This document shows positions 1 through 9,731 of a stretch of 64,000 nt of DNA, in pieces. Position numbers and translations under genes: made by a program. The notes under the pieces are model-generated. The model had not been told where the DNA came from. It saw only the letters and a list, made by a program, of their open reading frames with translations, and searched no databases. How positions within the stretch are numbered: the stretch's first letter is position 1; every line of letters starts with the position of its first letter. Location: NCBI RefSeq assembly GCF_900066015.1, contig NZ_LN890655.1, positions 3,264,726 through 3,328,725 of the forward strand, given 5' to 3'. The DNA comes from Candidatus Promineifilum breve. GTDB lineage: Bacteria; Chloroflexota; Anaerolineae; Promineifilales; Promineifilaceae.

Positions 1-1
1 C

Positions 2-3000
2 ACCTTCCCGCCGCAAACCATCGCCGAGCGGGCCTATTTCGAAGCGCCCATCGTCGTCATCAACCAGGACCCGGCAAGCGGCGTGCCGGCCGATCCCGAC
101 ACCAACCCGCCCAATAACCAGCCGCCGGTGAATAGCCCGCCGCTCGACGCGCCGGGCTATGCCGACAGCGCCCGGCCGGTCGTCGCCATGCTCGGCCGCC
201 CCAGCCGCCTGGTCTTCAAGGTGCCGGCCGGCCACACCATCCCGTTCACGACCGAGGGCGTGCTCGACTGGTCGGCGCTGGAACTGAGCGTCAACCCCAT
301 CGCCGCCATCGGCCGCGAGCCGACCAGCGAGGAGATCGCCGCCGCGCCGGGCATCCAGTCGCCGCAGGCCACGGAGACGGCGCTGGAAATGCCCTACCGG
401 CTGATCCTCTCGCCCACGGCCGAGGTGGCCTGGAATCACCGCTCGGCGGCCTTCACCCATCACGGCCGGACGGAGATGTGGCACACGCGGATGCAGTTGC
501 GCGCCATGGATGAGAATGGCGAGCCAATGGTCGAGGAACTGACGCGGGTCAACACCGCCCCCCTGCGCGCCATCTGGTCGCCCGACTACAACACCAGCCG
601 CGGCCTGGACACCACCGCCCAAGACCCGGAATTGCAGCGCACGGCCATGGCCCCCAACGACCGCCACCAGATCGTCATCCTCACCTCGGCCTTCCACGGC
701 TTTCTGGTCAAGAAAAAGATCAGCTTCCCGCTGATCCAGATGGTGGGGTTCAACGCTATAGGCCCGGCGGCCGGCAACGTCGCCGAATTCGCCAAACGCC
801 CGTCGGCGTACCTGCCCAAAGGTAGCTACGAGGTCACCGTACCCTACGTGCCGGAACCGATTGAGGCGCGGCAGGTCATGCTGTCGCCGTTGGGCGGCTG
901 GCTGAAGTCGCGTGGCCATTGGGATCCGCCCTTCGCCGCCCCGCCGCCCGACCTGCCCTCGCCCGACGATATTTTCGATGACATCTTCGACAACATCGGT
1001 GACATCATTGTGCCCGGCCTGCCACGGCCCCGCGCGCGCATCGCTAACCCAGTGGAGCGCATCGGCTTCCATGACCTCATCCTGCCCGACTTTATGATCA
1101 AGCAGGGTTCCGGCCAACTCGACCTGTCGGAGTGGGTCCACATCGCCACCCAGGGGCGCGACCATTACGTGCGCATCGTCTACGAGGGGGAGTTGTGGCC
1201 CTACCGCCACCGGGCGGCGCTGGTGAAGATCACCGAACGTAAATTTAAGGAGGTCGGCGGGATCGTCGGCGCCTACATGATCCAGCGCATGTTCATCGTC
1301 GTGCGCGAGCCGGAGAAGCGTTACAACGACCGCCGCCTGCCCTATCGCCGGGTGCGCCTGACGACCCTGGTCACACCCGACATCGCCGAGCCGGAGATCA
1401 AGCCCGGCACGGCGCGCTCATTCTGGGTCGAGGTGATGACGGGGACGGGCGAGGTCTACTTCCCGTTCCACGGCATCGCCGAAGACCACAACGGCCAGGA
1501 GTCGGATTTCGCCATCCCCATGATGTTCGTCTCCATCTCCGACCTGCCGGACAACGCGGCCACGGTCGCCAAGTTCTACAACGCCAAGGACATGATCGTC
1601 GAGCGGCAGGCCAACGTCCCCGGCCAGAAGATCACCTTCGCGCCCAAGAACAAAAACGGCGACACCACCAACGACAACACCGAACTGGTCACCGAGACGA
1701 TCAACTTCGTCGTCGATCCGGTGGAGGTCGCGCCGCGAATGCTCATGGCCGCGGTCAAGATTCCCCAGGTCAAGGAACTCCTCGGCACGGATCAGCCCAC
1801 GACCATCCGCTACTCGCCCGATTATCTGGCCAACGACTTCGACGGGGCCAACGGCGTCTTTGCCGAGATCGCCAAGCTGGATAACGGGACGTACAACGAC
1901 GAAAACCCGTTCGCCGGCATTCTGGCCGACACGCTGGGGGCGACGTTCAACTCCAAGCAGGCCGGCGGCATCGCCACGCCCAATATGTCCATCTCGACGT
2001 TGACGCGCGAGCTGGGGCCGGTGGCCGGCAAGGCGGCCGACGCCCTCATCGACGCCTTCAAGCCGAGCGATTTCTTCGGCGATGGGCTGTCCTTCCTGTT
2101 CGGCACGTTCGATCTGGCTAAGCTCATCCCTACTGGGCCGCTGGGCCAGAACGCGCCGCAGATGAAGATCACCACTGTCGACATCCCCGGCGGCAAGGAG
2201 ATCACCGCCTGTCTCAACTGGAACCCGCCGCTCACCGATGTCGATCTGGTCATCGCCGAGTTCAAGAAGGATTACAAGCAGGCGTCGCTGTTCGAGATCG
2301 TCGGCTGCATCGTGAAAGAGCTAAAGCTCGACGGCAGCCTGCTCAGCGAGCCGACGTTCGACATGACCGGCAAACTGACCAACTTCCAGGTCATCATCCT
2401 GGAATCGGTGACGGTCAACTTCCTCGAATTCGGCTTCGAGAGCCACAGCGGCGAGAAGATGGACGTCACCGTCAAGCTCGACCCGGACAAGCCGCTGGCC
2501 TTCGGCGGCGACCTGGAGTTTGTCGAGGAGTTGCGCAACGCCATCCCGCCCGACCTCTTCGGCGACGGGCCGTTTCTCGACATCAGCCCCACGGGCATCA
2601 CCGCCGGCTTTTCCTTTGCCCTGCCGCCCGTGGCCGTGGGCGTGTTCGCCCTGAAGGACGTCAGCCTGGGCGCGGCCATGACCCTGCCCTTCACCGACGG
2701 CAAGCCGGTGTTCGACTTCAACGTCTCCACGCGCGAGAAGCCGTTCCTGTTGTCGGTCAGCATCTTCGGCGGCGGCGGCTTCTTCCGCTTGCAGATCGAC
2801 ACGGCCGGCTTCAAAATGATCGAGGCGGCCTTCGAGTTCGGCATCACCTGCGCCCTCGATCTGGGCGTCGCCAGCGGCGAAGTCCACGTCATGGCCGGCA
2901 TCTACTTCTCTCTCCAGCGCAAGGATCCCGGCACCGACCTGACGGCCATCCTCTCTGGCTACCTGCGCATGGGCGGGTCGCTGGAAGTGCTGGGCATCAT

Positions 3001-3223
3001 CAAGGTCTCGGTCGAGTTCAATCTGAGCTTCACCTATGACAGCGGCACGGAGAAAGCCTACGGCCGGGCGACATTGACCGTTGAGGTCGAAGTGCTGTGC
3101 TTCAGCGCCTCGGTCGAATTGACCGTCGAGCGCGCCTTCGGCGGCGAGAGCGGCGACCCGAAATTCGGCGAGATGTACGACACGGCCGACAAATGGAGCC
3201 GCTACGCGCTGGCCTTCGCTTAG
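2..3223 (+). CDS. Very large protein of unknown function, 5' end outside the window
   Basis: The reading frame is open from the first bases, so the start lies upstream; 1073 residues plus the stop are visible. A GTG at 83 is possible but has no clear ribosome binding site. I see no signal peptide, catalytic motif or nucleotide-binding loop. A Pro/Asp-rich linker (IFDDIFDNIGD) lies around visible residue 325. The last 220 residues or so are alternating hydrophobic/glycine-rich strands (for example SIFGGGGFFRLQID), which suggests a long beta-sheet architecture and faintly recalls DUF6603-type proteins. The next gene follows 86 bp downstream on the same strand and is equally large and unrecognised, so the two probably work together. 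Function unknown. Confidence 0.75.
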   Translation, partial: TFPPQTIAERAYFEAPIVVINQDPASGVPADPDTNPPNNQPPVNSPPLDAPGYADSARPVVAMLGRPSRLVFKVPAGHTIPFTTEGVLDWSALELSVNPIAAIGREPTSEEIAAAPGIQSPQATETALEMPYRLILSPTAEVAWNHRSAAFTHHGRTEMWHTRMQLRAMDENGEPMVEELTRVNTAPLRAIWSPDYNTSRGLDTTAQDPELQRTAMAPNDRHQIVILTSAFHGFLVKKKISFPLIQMVGFNAIGPAAGNVAEFAKRPSAYLPKGSYEVTVPYVPEPIEARQVMLSPLGGWLKSRGHWDPPFAAPPPDLPSPDDIFDDIFDNIGDIIVPGLPRPRARIANPVERIGFHDLILPDFMIKQGSGQLDLSEWVHIATQGRDHYVRIVYEGELWPYRHRAALVKITERKFKEVGGIVGAYMIQRMFIVVREPEKRYNDRRLPYRRVRLTTLVTPDIAEPEIKPGTARSFWVEVMTGTGEVYFPFHGIAEDHNGQESDFAIPMMFVSISDLPDNAATVAKFYNAKDMIVERQANVPGQKITFAPKNKNGDTTNDNTELVTETINFVVDPVEVAPRMLMAAVKIPQVKELLGTDQPTTIRYSPDYLANDFDGANGVFAEIAKLDNGTYNDENPFAGILADTLGATFNSKQAGGIATPNMSISTLTRELGPVAGKAADALIDAFKPSDFFGDGLSFLFGTFDLAKLIPTGPLGQNAPQMKITTVDIPGGKEITACLNWNPPLTDVDLVIAEFKKDYKQASLFEIVGCIVKELKLDGSLLSEPTFDMTGKLTNFQVIILESVTVNFLEFGFESHSGEKMDVTVKLDPDKPLAFGGDLEFVEELRNAIPPDLFGDGPFLDISPTGITAGFSFALPPVAVGVFALKDVSLGAAMTLPFTDGKPVFDFNVSTREKPFLLSVSIFGGGGFFRLQIDTAGFKMIEAAFEFGITCALDLGVASGEVHVMAGIYFSLQRKDPGTDLTAILSGYLRMGGSLEVLGIIKVSVEFNLSFTYDSGTEKAYGRATLTVEVEVLCFSASVELTVERAFGGESGDPKFGEMYDTADKWSRYALAFA

Positions 3224-3227
3224 GTGT

Positions 3228-3284
3228 GATCAGGTGCGACGCACTCCGGTGCGATGCACTTTCTGAAGTGCGTCGCACCTGATC
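3228..3284. repeat. Perfect 18-bp inverted repeat between two giant genes
   Basis: Arms at 3228-3245 (GATCAGGTGCGACGCACT) and 3267-3284 are exact reverse complements around a 21-nt loop. The loop holds a further near copy (GGTGCGATGCACT). It starts 4 nt after the upstream stop codon. It has no T-run, so it is more likely a dispersed palindromic repeat than a classical terminator, but it could still stabilise the upstream mRNA end. Confidence 0.8.
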
Positions 3285-3309
3285 CCACCCGGTAGTAGGA
3301 GTAACCCCT

Positions 3310-6300
3310 ATGAGTCCACAACAAACAGTCCTATTCACCATCATCCCCCGCGGCATCACCACCGAGGTCGGCCCGTCGCCGGTGTCGGTCATCGTCTCGC
3401 CGCGCCTGATCGGCGACAAGCGGCTGGGTTCCTTTCCCGATTGGGTCACCTGGACAACCATGCTGCGGGAGCGCGGCCTGACGCTGACCATCCGTTGCGG
3501 GGCGGAAACCACGCGTGTCGCCATCGACCGGGAAATCTTGCAGCCCAAGCTGTGGCAGCAGCTTTTCAACGAGGACACCTTCGTCCGCCCGTTCGAGTAC
3601 CCCGACTACGCCGAGCGCGGGATGCTGACCTATTCGGTGCGCGAGACGCTGAGCGCCCTCAAGATGGTCTATCAGGAAGCGGCCGTCGAATTGGCCCTGC
3701 CCACCGACGGCGGTCAGGGGCACGAGGGGTACGGCGGCAATCGCAACAAGCTGGCCGGGATGCTGGAAGGGCTGGACGTGCATTGGGACGGGCGGAAGGC
3801 GGCGCGCTGGCGGGCGGCCCTGCGCGACGGCAACAAGAAGCAGACCAGCCGCGTGCGCCGGTCGGCCAATCGGGTGCTGGATAGCGAGGGGCTGATCATC
3901 ACCCAACGCACCCCCGACACCCCGTCGGCGTTGCAGAGCACCGCCCTGCCGTTCGCCGTGTTCCACCACATGCCCACGCCCGGCCGCAAGGACAACCCGG
4001 TGACCATCGACACGGCCGAGGTCATCGACTTCCACTGGGCGCTGACGTCGTTGAACAGCTACCCGGCGCTATTGCGCGCCCTGGGGCTGGTGTTCGATCT
4101 GGAGCTGCCGGCCGAGTTCGTGGCCGCCACCGCGCCGGCCAAGTTTGGCACACTGGCCGTGGTGGATACCTCATGGGAGTGGCAGGTGGCGACGAAGATG
4201 CCCGCCCTGGAGACGGCCTACGTCAACCTGCCGCTGGGCAACAACCGCCTGTTTCTCACCGCGCCGCACGTGTTGTGCCGCTCGTCGTTGCCCGCGGCCG
4301 ACTGCGGCCCATCGCCGGCGACGTTGGCCGTGGGCCTGATCAACCTCGACCCGACCGCCTTCGGGCTGGCCCAGGTGGACGTGGACGGGGGAATGCACAA
4401 GACGATCATCGTCGCCGAGACGTTCCACAACCCCGACGCCAGTAGCAACACCGCGCCCAATCCCCAGCCGCAGGCCGCGCCGCACCCCGAAGTCTACGAC
4501 CGCGACGCCACACTGCCCGCGCTGCGCTCCGGTGGCTTCTCGCTCTTCGCCGACGAGCGCGGGATGCAGTTGATGAGCCACATGTCGCAGTCGCAGACGT
4601 TCAACGAGGCGATCGAGAGCGGCGGGGCGCAGAAGCGGCCGTTCTTTGCCGAGGATTTGCTGCGCGGCTACCGGCTGGACGTGTGGGATTCCCACACCGC
4701 CGACTGGCACTCGCTCCACCGCCGCGTGGGGGTCTACCAGATCGGCGAACTGACCTTCGAGCCGGGCGAGGAAGAGGGCTTCGTGCAGACGGCGGCCATG
4801 CAACCCGCCCCCGGCGCGGCCGAAGGGGCGGACGGCACCGACCTCTACCTCCACGAGGCCATCGCCCGCTGGGCCGGCTGGAGCCTCAGTGTGCCCATGC
4901 CCGGCAAGCATCTGAGCCGCCACAGCGACCCGGACATGGCCGTGCAGCCCGAGGGGGACACGTCCGACGACTATCTGGAGAACCAGCCCGACACGCCGTT
5001 CAAGATGACGGTCGCCTACGACATCGCGCCGGGGTCGCTGCCGCGGTTGGCATTCGGCCGGCGCTACCGGCTGCGCGCCCGCGCCGTCGATCTGGCCGGC
5101 AACAGCCTGCTCCATAACGCCCCGCTGGCCGCCGCCCTGTCGCTGGTCATGGGCCTGCCGCGCAACCCCAACGGCCAGCCCTACCTGCGCTACGAGCCGG
5201 TGGACGCGCCGATGGTCGTCATCCGCGACCCGCTGGCCGTCACCGGCAACGGTTCGACCGTCGACCGGCTGGTCATTCGCACGTTCAACGACGGCATCGC
5301 GCAGGACGAAGCGGCAGCCGACCTGACGGCCAACGACCGCCACCTGCTGCCGCCGCGCACCAGCGTGGAGATGGCCGAGCGGCTGGGCATGTTTGATGAC
5401 GCCGCCGGCAAAATCAAGGCCGACGCCGCGACCTACCAGCTTATCGTCGACCGCGATGCCGGTGAACTGAACACGCAAACCATCGCTATCGCCGGGCAGG
5501 AACCGCGCGACTTCCCGGTGGAGCCGGCTGAGGCGATTGACGCGCTGGTCTATCTGCCCGACGTATTGGCCGAGGGCGCGGCGCTGCGTGGCCTGCCCGG
5601 CGCGCCCAATAGCACGATAGCCGGCACTGGGCCGGGGGGCGGCGGCGCGGCGGCCCCCATCGACTACACGCCGCTCAACGACCCCAACCCGCGCCCCGGT
5701 TCGGCCACGCTCATCAGTTTCGATGGCGGCGGTGATTGGCAAAGTCGGGTTGGCCTGCGCCTGACATTGGCCGAGCCGGCGGCCGGGCAGACCGATCTGC
5801 GGCCGCAGTGGGATGCCGCCAACCGAGTGCTGACCGTCTACCTGCCCAAGGGGCGCACGGCCATCACGCCGTTGAGCAGCTACCTCAGCCCCCGCGGCCT
5901 GAAGCTGATGGGCCAATGGGAGTGGCTGCGGCAATATATCGAATTGGTTACCGTGTTCTTGCCGCAGCCGCAATATTTGCAGCCCGGCGCGGCCGTCGAT
6001 AAGGTCAACCATGTCCTGCAACTGGCGGCCGAGGGCGGGCATTGGATGATCAACCCGCCGGCGCTGCTGACCCTGGTTCATGCCGTGCAGCAGCCGCTCG
6101 GCCGGCCGCGCTTCATGCCGCTCAACGTCGATCACGATGATAAGCTGGGCGACGCCGACCCGCTCCACACCGCGCCGGTGCGCGACCGGCAAGACCCGGT
6201 GGAGCTGGCCCCCATCACCGCCTGGCGGCGGCTGGGCCAGACCGACGCCTATCTGATGGGCGCGCTGGCCGTGCATGGGGCGGGCAGCGGGCAGATCGAT

Positions 6301-7740
6301 CTGCGCGCCGCCTGGTCGGAGCCGCTCGACGACCCCGCGCAACCGGCGTGGCAACTGGTCGACCGCGCCGCCCACGTCGAGACGATCCCCCTGCCCAATA
6401 CCAACGAGGCTTATCTCTTCGCGCCGGAGGTCGATCCGCGCGCGGTCGGCTACTATGATCCCGAACACGACCAGATCGTCTTCGTGCGCCTGTGGGATCG
6501 CGGCGGGCCGCTCGATCAGGGCTACGGCAACTACTTCTCACAGGCCGCCCCCCGCCACAACTTCAACGACACCAAGCGGCGCAAGGTGGCCTATACCGCC
6601 ATCGCCTCTTCGCGCTACCGCGAGTATTTCCCGACCGACGCGCAGCAAGCCGAGGCCGGGTTGCCGCCGCTGGATTTCACTCGCCACAGCGAGCCGATCA
6701 TGGTCGATGTGCCGGCGAGCGAGCGGCCGGTGGCCCCGTCGGTGGCCTACGTCCTGCCCACGTTCGGCTGGCAGCGGCAGACCGACACCAACATGAAGCG
6801 CAGCGTGCGTTTTGGCGGCGGCTTGCGCGTCTATCTGGAGCGGCCGTGGTTCTCGTCGGGCGAGGGGGAACTGCTGGGCGTGGCCCTGTGGAGCGGCAGC
6901 AACGGCCCGCTCAACGAGGCCAACCGCGACAAATACAAGGCCTACTTCACCCAATGGGGCATGGACCCCATCTGGAAGACGGCCGACCTGAACTACGCGC
7001 CGGGCACGTATCATTTTCCCGACCGGGTGGCCGAGGATTTCAACGTCTCGCTGGAGGAGAGCGCGGCGCGGCTGATCAGTGGCCAACCGGGCCGGGTCAA
7101 CGTGGCCGGCTTCCCGGTGGAGTATGATCCCGAACGCCGCTTGTGGTTCGCCGATTTGAACATCGAGACCGGCGACACCTACATGCCTTTTGTGCGACTG
7201 GCCCTGGCGCGCTATCAGCCGCACGCGCTGGTGGACGCGCAGATTTCGCGCGTGGTGCTGGCCGACTTCGCCCAATTGACGCCGGATCGCTCGGTGTTGA
7301 TCACCGTCGATCCCGGCGCGCCGCGCCAGTTGCGGGTGGTGGTGTCGGGCGTGGCTCCCATTGGGCCGCGGGCCGTGGTGAAGGCCGATCCGCCGCCGCC
7401 GCAGACCGCCGCCCGGCCAACGCAAATCCGCGTGCGCGCCCAGCGCCACGGCCCGACGGCCTCCGACCTCGATTGGGAGGACGTGGCCGACCCGCAGGCG
7501 GCCCTGGTCACCCCGCTGTTCGATGTCGTCCACCCCTCGAATCAGGATTTGGCGATGTGGGGCGGGCTGGTCACCTTCGGCCCGCAGGCCGGGCAGGGGC
7601 GCTACCGGCTGCTCATCGAGGAGCATGAGTACATCTCCTCCGACTACACGCTGCCGGACGGCAATGCCGTGGCCCAGGCCGGGCGGCTCATCTTCGCCGA
7701 GACGGTGGAGGTGGATGAAGTGTTGTTGCCGCTCACGTAG
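3310..7740 (+). CDS. Very large protein of unknown function (1476 aa)
   Basis: ATG 3310 is preceded by AGGAG at a good distance (tagtaggagtaacccctatg). The 1476-residue product has no signal peptide, membrane segment or recognisable catalytic motif. Around residues 584-600 it has a stretch (YRLRARAVDLAGNS) typical of Ig/fibronectin-like beta sandwiches, and a glycine-rich linker lies near residue 770. Many Trp/Tyr-rich strands suggest a multidomain beta protein. It lies 86 bp behind another giant gene, apparently in one transcription unit. A structural, surface or assembly role is possible, but nothing in the sequence shows it; I do not recognise the family. Confidence 0.85.
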   Translation: MSPQQTVLFTIIPRGITTEVGPSPVSVIVSPRLIGDKRLGSFPDWVTWTTMLRERGLTLTIRCGAETTRVAIDREILQPKLWQQLFNEDTFVRPFEYPDYAERGMLTYSVRETLSALKMVYQEAAVELALPTDGGQGHEGYGGNRNKLAGMLEGLDVHWDGRKAARWRAALRDGNKKQTSRVRRSANRVLDSEGLIITQRTPDTPSALQSTALPFAVFHHMPTPGRKDNPVTIDTAEVIDFHWALTSLNSYPALLRALGLVFDLELPAEFVAATAPAKFGTLAVVDTSWEWQVATKMPALETAYVNLPLGNNRLFLTAPHVLCRSSLPAADCGPSPATLAVGLINLDPTAFGLAQVDVDGGMHKTIIVAETFHNPDASSNTAPNPQPQAAPHPEVYDRDATLPALRSGGFSLFADERGMQLMSHMSQSQTFNEAIESGGAQKRPFFAEDLLRGYRLDVWDSHTADWHSLHRRVGVYQIGELTFEPGEEEGFVQTAAMQPAPGAAEGADGTDLYLHEAIARWAGWSLSVPMPGKHLSRHSDPDMAVQPEGDTSDDYLENQPDTPFKMTVAYDIAPGSLPRLAFGRRYRLRARAVDLAGNSLLHNAPLAAALSLVMGLPRNPNGQPYLRYEPVDAPMVVIRDPLAVTGNGSTVDRLVIRTFNDGIAQDEAAADLTANDRHLLPPRTSVEMAERLGMFDDAAGKIKADAATYQLIVDRDAGELNTQTIAIAGQEPRDFPVEPAEAIDALVYLPDVLAEGAALRGLPGAPNSTIAGTGPGGGGAAAPIDYTPLNDPNPRPGSATLISFDGGGDWQSRVGLRLTLAEPAAGQTDLRPQWDAANRVLTVYLPKGRTAITPLSSYLSPRGLKLMGQWEWLRQYIELVTVFLPQPQYLQPGAAVDKVNHVLQLAAEGGHWMINPPALLTLVHAVQQPLGRPRFMPLNVDHDDKLGDADPLHTAPVRDRQDPVELAPITAWRRLGQTDAYLMGALAVHGAGSGQIDLRAAWSEPLDDPAQPAWQLVDRAAHVETIPLPNTNEAYLFAPEVDPRAVGYYDPEHDQIVFVRLWDRGGPLDQGYGNYFSQAAPRHNFNDTKRRKVAYTAIASSRYREYFPTDAQQAEAGLPPLDFTRHSEPIMVDVPASERPVAPSVAYVLPTFGWQRQTDTNMKRSVRFGGGLRVYLERPWFSSGEGELLGVALWSGSNGPLNEANRDKYKAYFTQWGMDPIWKTADLNYAPGTYHFPDRVAEDFNVSLEESAARLISGQPGRVNVAGFPVEYDPERRLWFADLNIETGDTYMPFVRLALARYQPHALVDAQISRVVLADFAQLTPDRSVLITVDPGAPRQLRVVVSGVAPIGPRAVVKADPPPPQTAARPTQIRVRAQRHGPTASDLDWEDVADPQAALVTPLFDVVHPSNQDLAMWGGLVTFGPQAGQGRYRLLIEEHEYISSDYTLPDGNAVAQAGRLIFAETVEVDEVLLPLT

Positions 7741-7793
7741 ACGGCGGACGACGGACGACAGACCACGGTACATCTGCCCGCCTCGCGTCCCGG

Positions 7794-7823
7794 TTGGCCG
7801 GGCATGGCCGCCTGTGCTATGCT
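7794..7823 (+). promoter_or_regulatory. Candidate promoter for plsY-GT2
   Basis: TTGGCC at 7794-7799 and TATGCT at 7818-7823 are separated by 18 nt, and TGC directly before the -10 box gives an extended -10. It lies 31 nt upstream of the plsY start. Prediction by eye only. Confidence 0.4.
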
Positions 7824-7854
7824 TGCGTCCATTCTCTGAGGTCTTGACTCATCA

Positions 7855-8457
7855 ATGCTCTATCCTCTGGGCTGGGCGCTGCTCGCTTTTTTATGTGGCT
7901 CATTGCCGTTCTCCGTTTGGCTACCCCGACTGGCGGGCGGCCGGGACGCGCGGCAGTTCGGCGACGGCAACCCCGGCGCGACCAACGCGTTCCGGGCCGG
8001 CGGCGCGGGCGTGGGCCTGGCGGTGTTGCTGCTCGACATCAGCAAGGCCGCCGCGCCGGTGGGGATGGCCTACTTTCAATTCGGCTGGCGCGGCTGGCCG
8101 ATGCTCCTCATCGCCACAGCCCCCGTGCTGGGCCATGCCTTCTCCCCCTTCCTGCGCTTTCGCGGCGGCAAGGCGCTGGCCCCGGCGTTCGGCGCGTGGA
8201 TTGGCCTGACGCTGTGGCAGTTGTCGCTGCCGGTGCTGCTGCTTGTGCTGCTGTGGCGGGCGGCGCTCGACGTGGACGGCTGGGCGGTGCTGCTGGCCCT
8301 CGCGTCGCTGCTGGTCATCATCCTCGTCTGGCAGCCTGAGCTGCTGTTCCTGGCCGTGCTGGCCGGGCAGATGGTGATCCTGGCCTACACCCATCGCGCC
8401 GGGCTGCGCCGGCGGCCACACTGGCGGCTGGGGCGCGGCCGACCGTCCGCCGGTTGA
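7855..8457 (+). CDS. plsY: Glycerol-3-phosphate acyltransferase PlsY
   Basis: Integral membrane enzyme that transfers acyl groups from acyl-phosphate to glycerol-3-phosphate, the first step of phospholipid synthesis. The three family motifs are present in order: GSLPFS (residues 15-20), GDGNPGATNAF (36-46) and GHAFSPFLRFRGGKA (93-107), with hydrophobic membrane segments between them. The 200-residue length fits the family. The basic, hydrophilic C-terminus ends 10 nt before the next glycosyltransferase gene, so the two are probably co-transcribed. PlsX is not in the window. Confidence 0.9.
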   Translation: MLYPLGWALLAFLCGSLPFSVWLPRLAGGRDARQFGDGNPGATNAFRAGGAGVGLAVLLLDISKAAAPVGMAYFQFGWRGWPMLLIATAPVLGHAFSPFLRFRGGKALAPAFGAWIGLTLWQLSLPVLLLVLLWRAALDVDGWAVLLALASLLVIILVWQPELLFLAVLAGQMVILAYTHRAGLRRRPHWRLGRGRPSAG

Positions 8458-8467
8458 GCCGCCGCCC

Positions 8468-9619
8468 ATGTTCCAACACTCCCTGATTTACGATCTCATC
8501 GCCTTCCAGGCTGTCCTGTGGCTGATCGCGCTGAGTAACACCTGGGTACTGCGCCGGGCCAGACGGCACGCCCCCCCGGCCCATCTGCCGCGCGTCTCCG
8601 TCCTCGTGCCCGCCCGCAACGAGGAAGCCAACATCGAGCGCTGCGTGGCGTCGCTTCTGGCCCAGGATTACCCCGATTTCGAGGTGCTGGTGCTGGATGA
8701 CGAATCGACCGACGGCACGGGCTGCATCCTGGCGAGACTGGCGGCGGCCGACCCCCGGCTGCGCGTGCTGTCCGGCCGGCCGCTGGAGGCGGGCTGGCGG
8801 GGCAAGAACTGGGCCTGCGCCCAACTGGCGGCCCAGGCCAACGGCGAACTGCTCTTCTTCACCGACGCCGACACCCACCACCAGCCCCAGACGTTGCGCG
8901 CCTTCGCCACGGCGCTCATCGGCGAAGGGGCTGACCTGTTGGGCGGTTTCCCGCGCCAGGAGGTGGAAACGCTGGGCGAGCAGTTCATCGTGCCCTTCTT
9001 CTCGTGGGTCGTCTACTGCTTCACGCCCTTGGCGCTGGGCTACCGGCTGCGATTCCCGGCCCTGTCCACGGCCGTGGGCCAGGCGCTGCTGTTTCGCCGC
9101 GCCGCCTACGAGGGCATCGGCGGCCACCGCGCCGTGCGCGCCGCCATCGTCGAAGACCTGGCCCTGGCGCGGCAGATCAAGGCCCACGGCTACAACTGGC
9201 GCATGATGCGCCTGACCGATCTGGTCGCCTGCCGCATGTACCGCACCGGCGGAGAGGCGGCGGCGGGGCTGTCCCGAAACCTGTTCGCCGCCTTTGACTT
9301 CCGGGTTATCCCCTATGTATTCGCCTGGGCGTGGCTATTGGTCATGTTCCTGGCCCCCTTTCTGGCCCTGGGTCGCCACGCCCTAGGCCAACCGGTGGAC
9401 GCGCCCGTGGCCGCCATCCTCGTCTGCATTGGGCTGGCGTTGGGCTTGTGGCTGTTCGTCTACCGGCAACTGGGCTTGCCTTTGCGGCTGGCCCCGCTCT
9501 ATCCGTTCACGATGCTGGTCATGGTCGGCGTCGCCTGGCGTTCGTTGTGGCTGGGGTTGCGGGGGCGGTTGGAGTGGAAGGGGCGGGGGATGGGGGGGGT
9601 GAGGGTTAGATTGTTTTGA
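8468..9619 (+). CDS. Family 2 glycosyltransferase, membrane-bound, CruC/CrtQ-like
   Basis: A GT-A fold glycosyltransferase with an N-terminal membrane helix (about 8-26), nucleotide-sugar motifs VPARNEE (47-53), DDES (77-80) and DAD (133-135), and three or four membrane segments in the last 100 residues. The architecture and the GWRGKNWAC stretch after the DDES motif resemble carotenoid glycosyltransferases (chlorobactene glucosyltransferase CruC, diaponeurosporenoate glycosyltransferase CrtQ) and HpnB-like enzymes. The acceptor cannot be fixed from sequence. The start is 10 nt after plsY, so a membrane-lipid or carotenoid-glycoside role is reasonable. The last codons are unusually G-rich. 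Confidence 0.8.
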   Translation: MFQHSLIYDLIAFQAVLWLIALSNTWVLRRARRHAPPAHLPRVSVLVPARNEEANIERCVASLLAQDYPDFEVLVLDDESTDGTGCILARLAAADPRLRVLSGRPLEAGWRGKNWACAQLAAQANGELLFFTDADTHHQPQTLRAFATALIGEGADLLGGFPRQEVETLGEQFIVPFFSWVVYCFTPLALGYRLRFPALSTAVGQALLFRRAAYEGIGGHRAVRAAIVEDLALARQIKAHGYNWRMMRLTDLVACRMYRTGGEAAAGLSRNLFAAFDFRVIPYVFAWAWLLVMFLAPFLALGRHALGQPVDAPVAAILVCIGLALGLWLFVYRQLGLPLRLAPLYPFTMLVMVGVAWRSLWLGLRGRLEWKGRGMGGVRVRLF

Positions 9620-9640
9620 GACCGCCGGCGGCCGAAAGAA

Positions 9641-9712
9641 AAACGCCAAGACGCCAAAGACGCAAAGGATGAAGAAAATCTTTGCGTCCTTTGCGCCTTG
9701 GCGTCTTTGCGT
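9641..9712. repeat. Imperfect inverted repeat of CGCAAAGACGCCAAG type
   Basis: The left half (aacgccaagacgccaaagac, continuing gcaaag) and the right half (ctttgcgtcc through ggcgtctttgcgtt) are imperfect reverse complements. They fill the gap between the convergent GT2 gene and the propeller-protein gene. This motif type recurs as a dispersed intergenic repeat in many bacteria; a decayed relative (acgcaaag) sits near 32770. Confidence 0.65.
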
Positions 9713-9731
9713 TAATTCTTTCAGCGGTCGG

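Noticed and set aside
4171-6468. A 765-codon open frame antisense to the 1476-residue gene
   Set aside because: Arg/Gly/His-rich shadow without start signals or domain features; the plus-strand frame has a good SD and normal composition.
1-7740. Phage tail or contractile-injection baseplate genes
   Set aside because: Size and beta-rich character are compatible, but no sheath, tube, spike, LysM-baseplate or AAA+ gene is in view and no baseplate motif was recognised.
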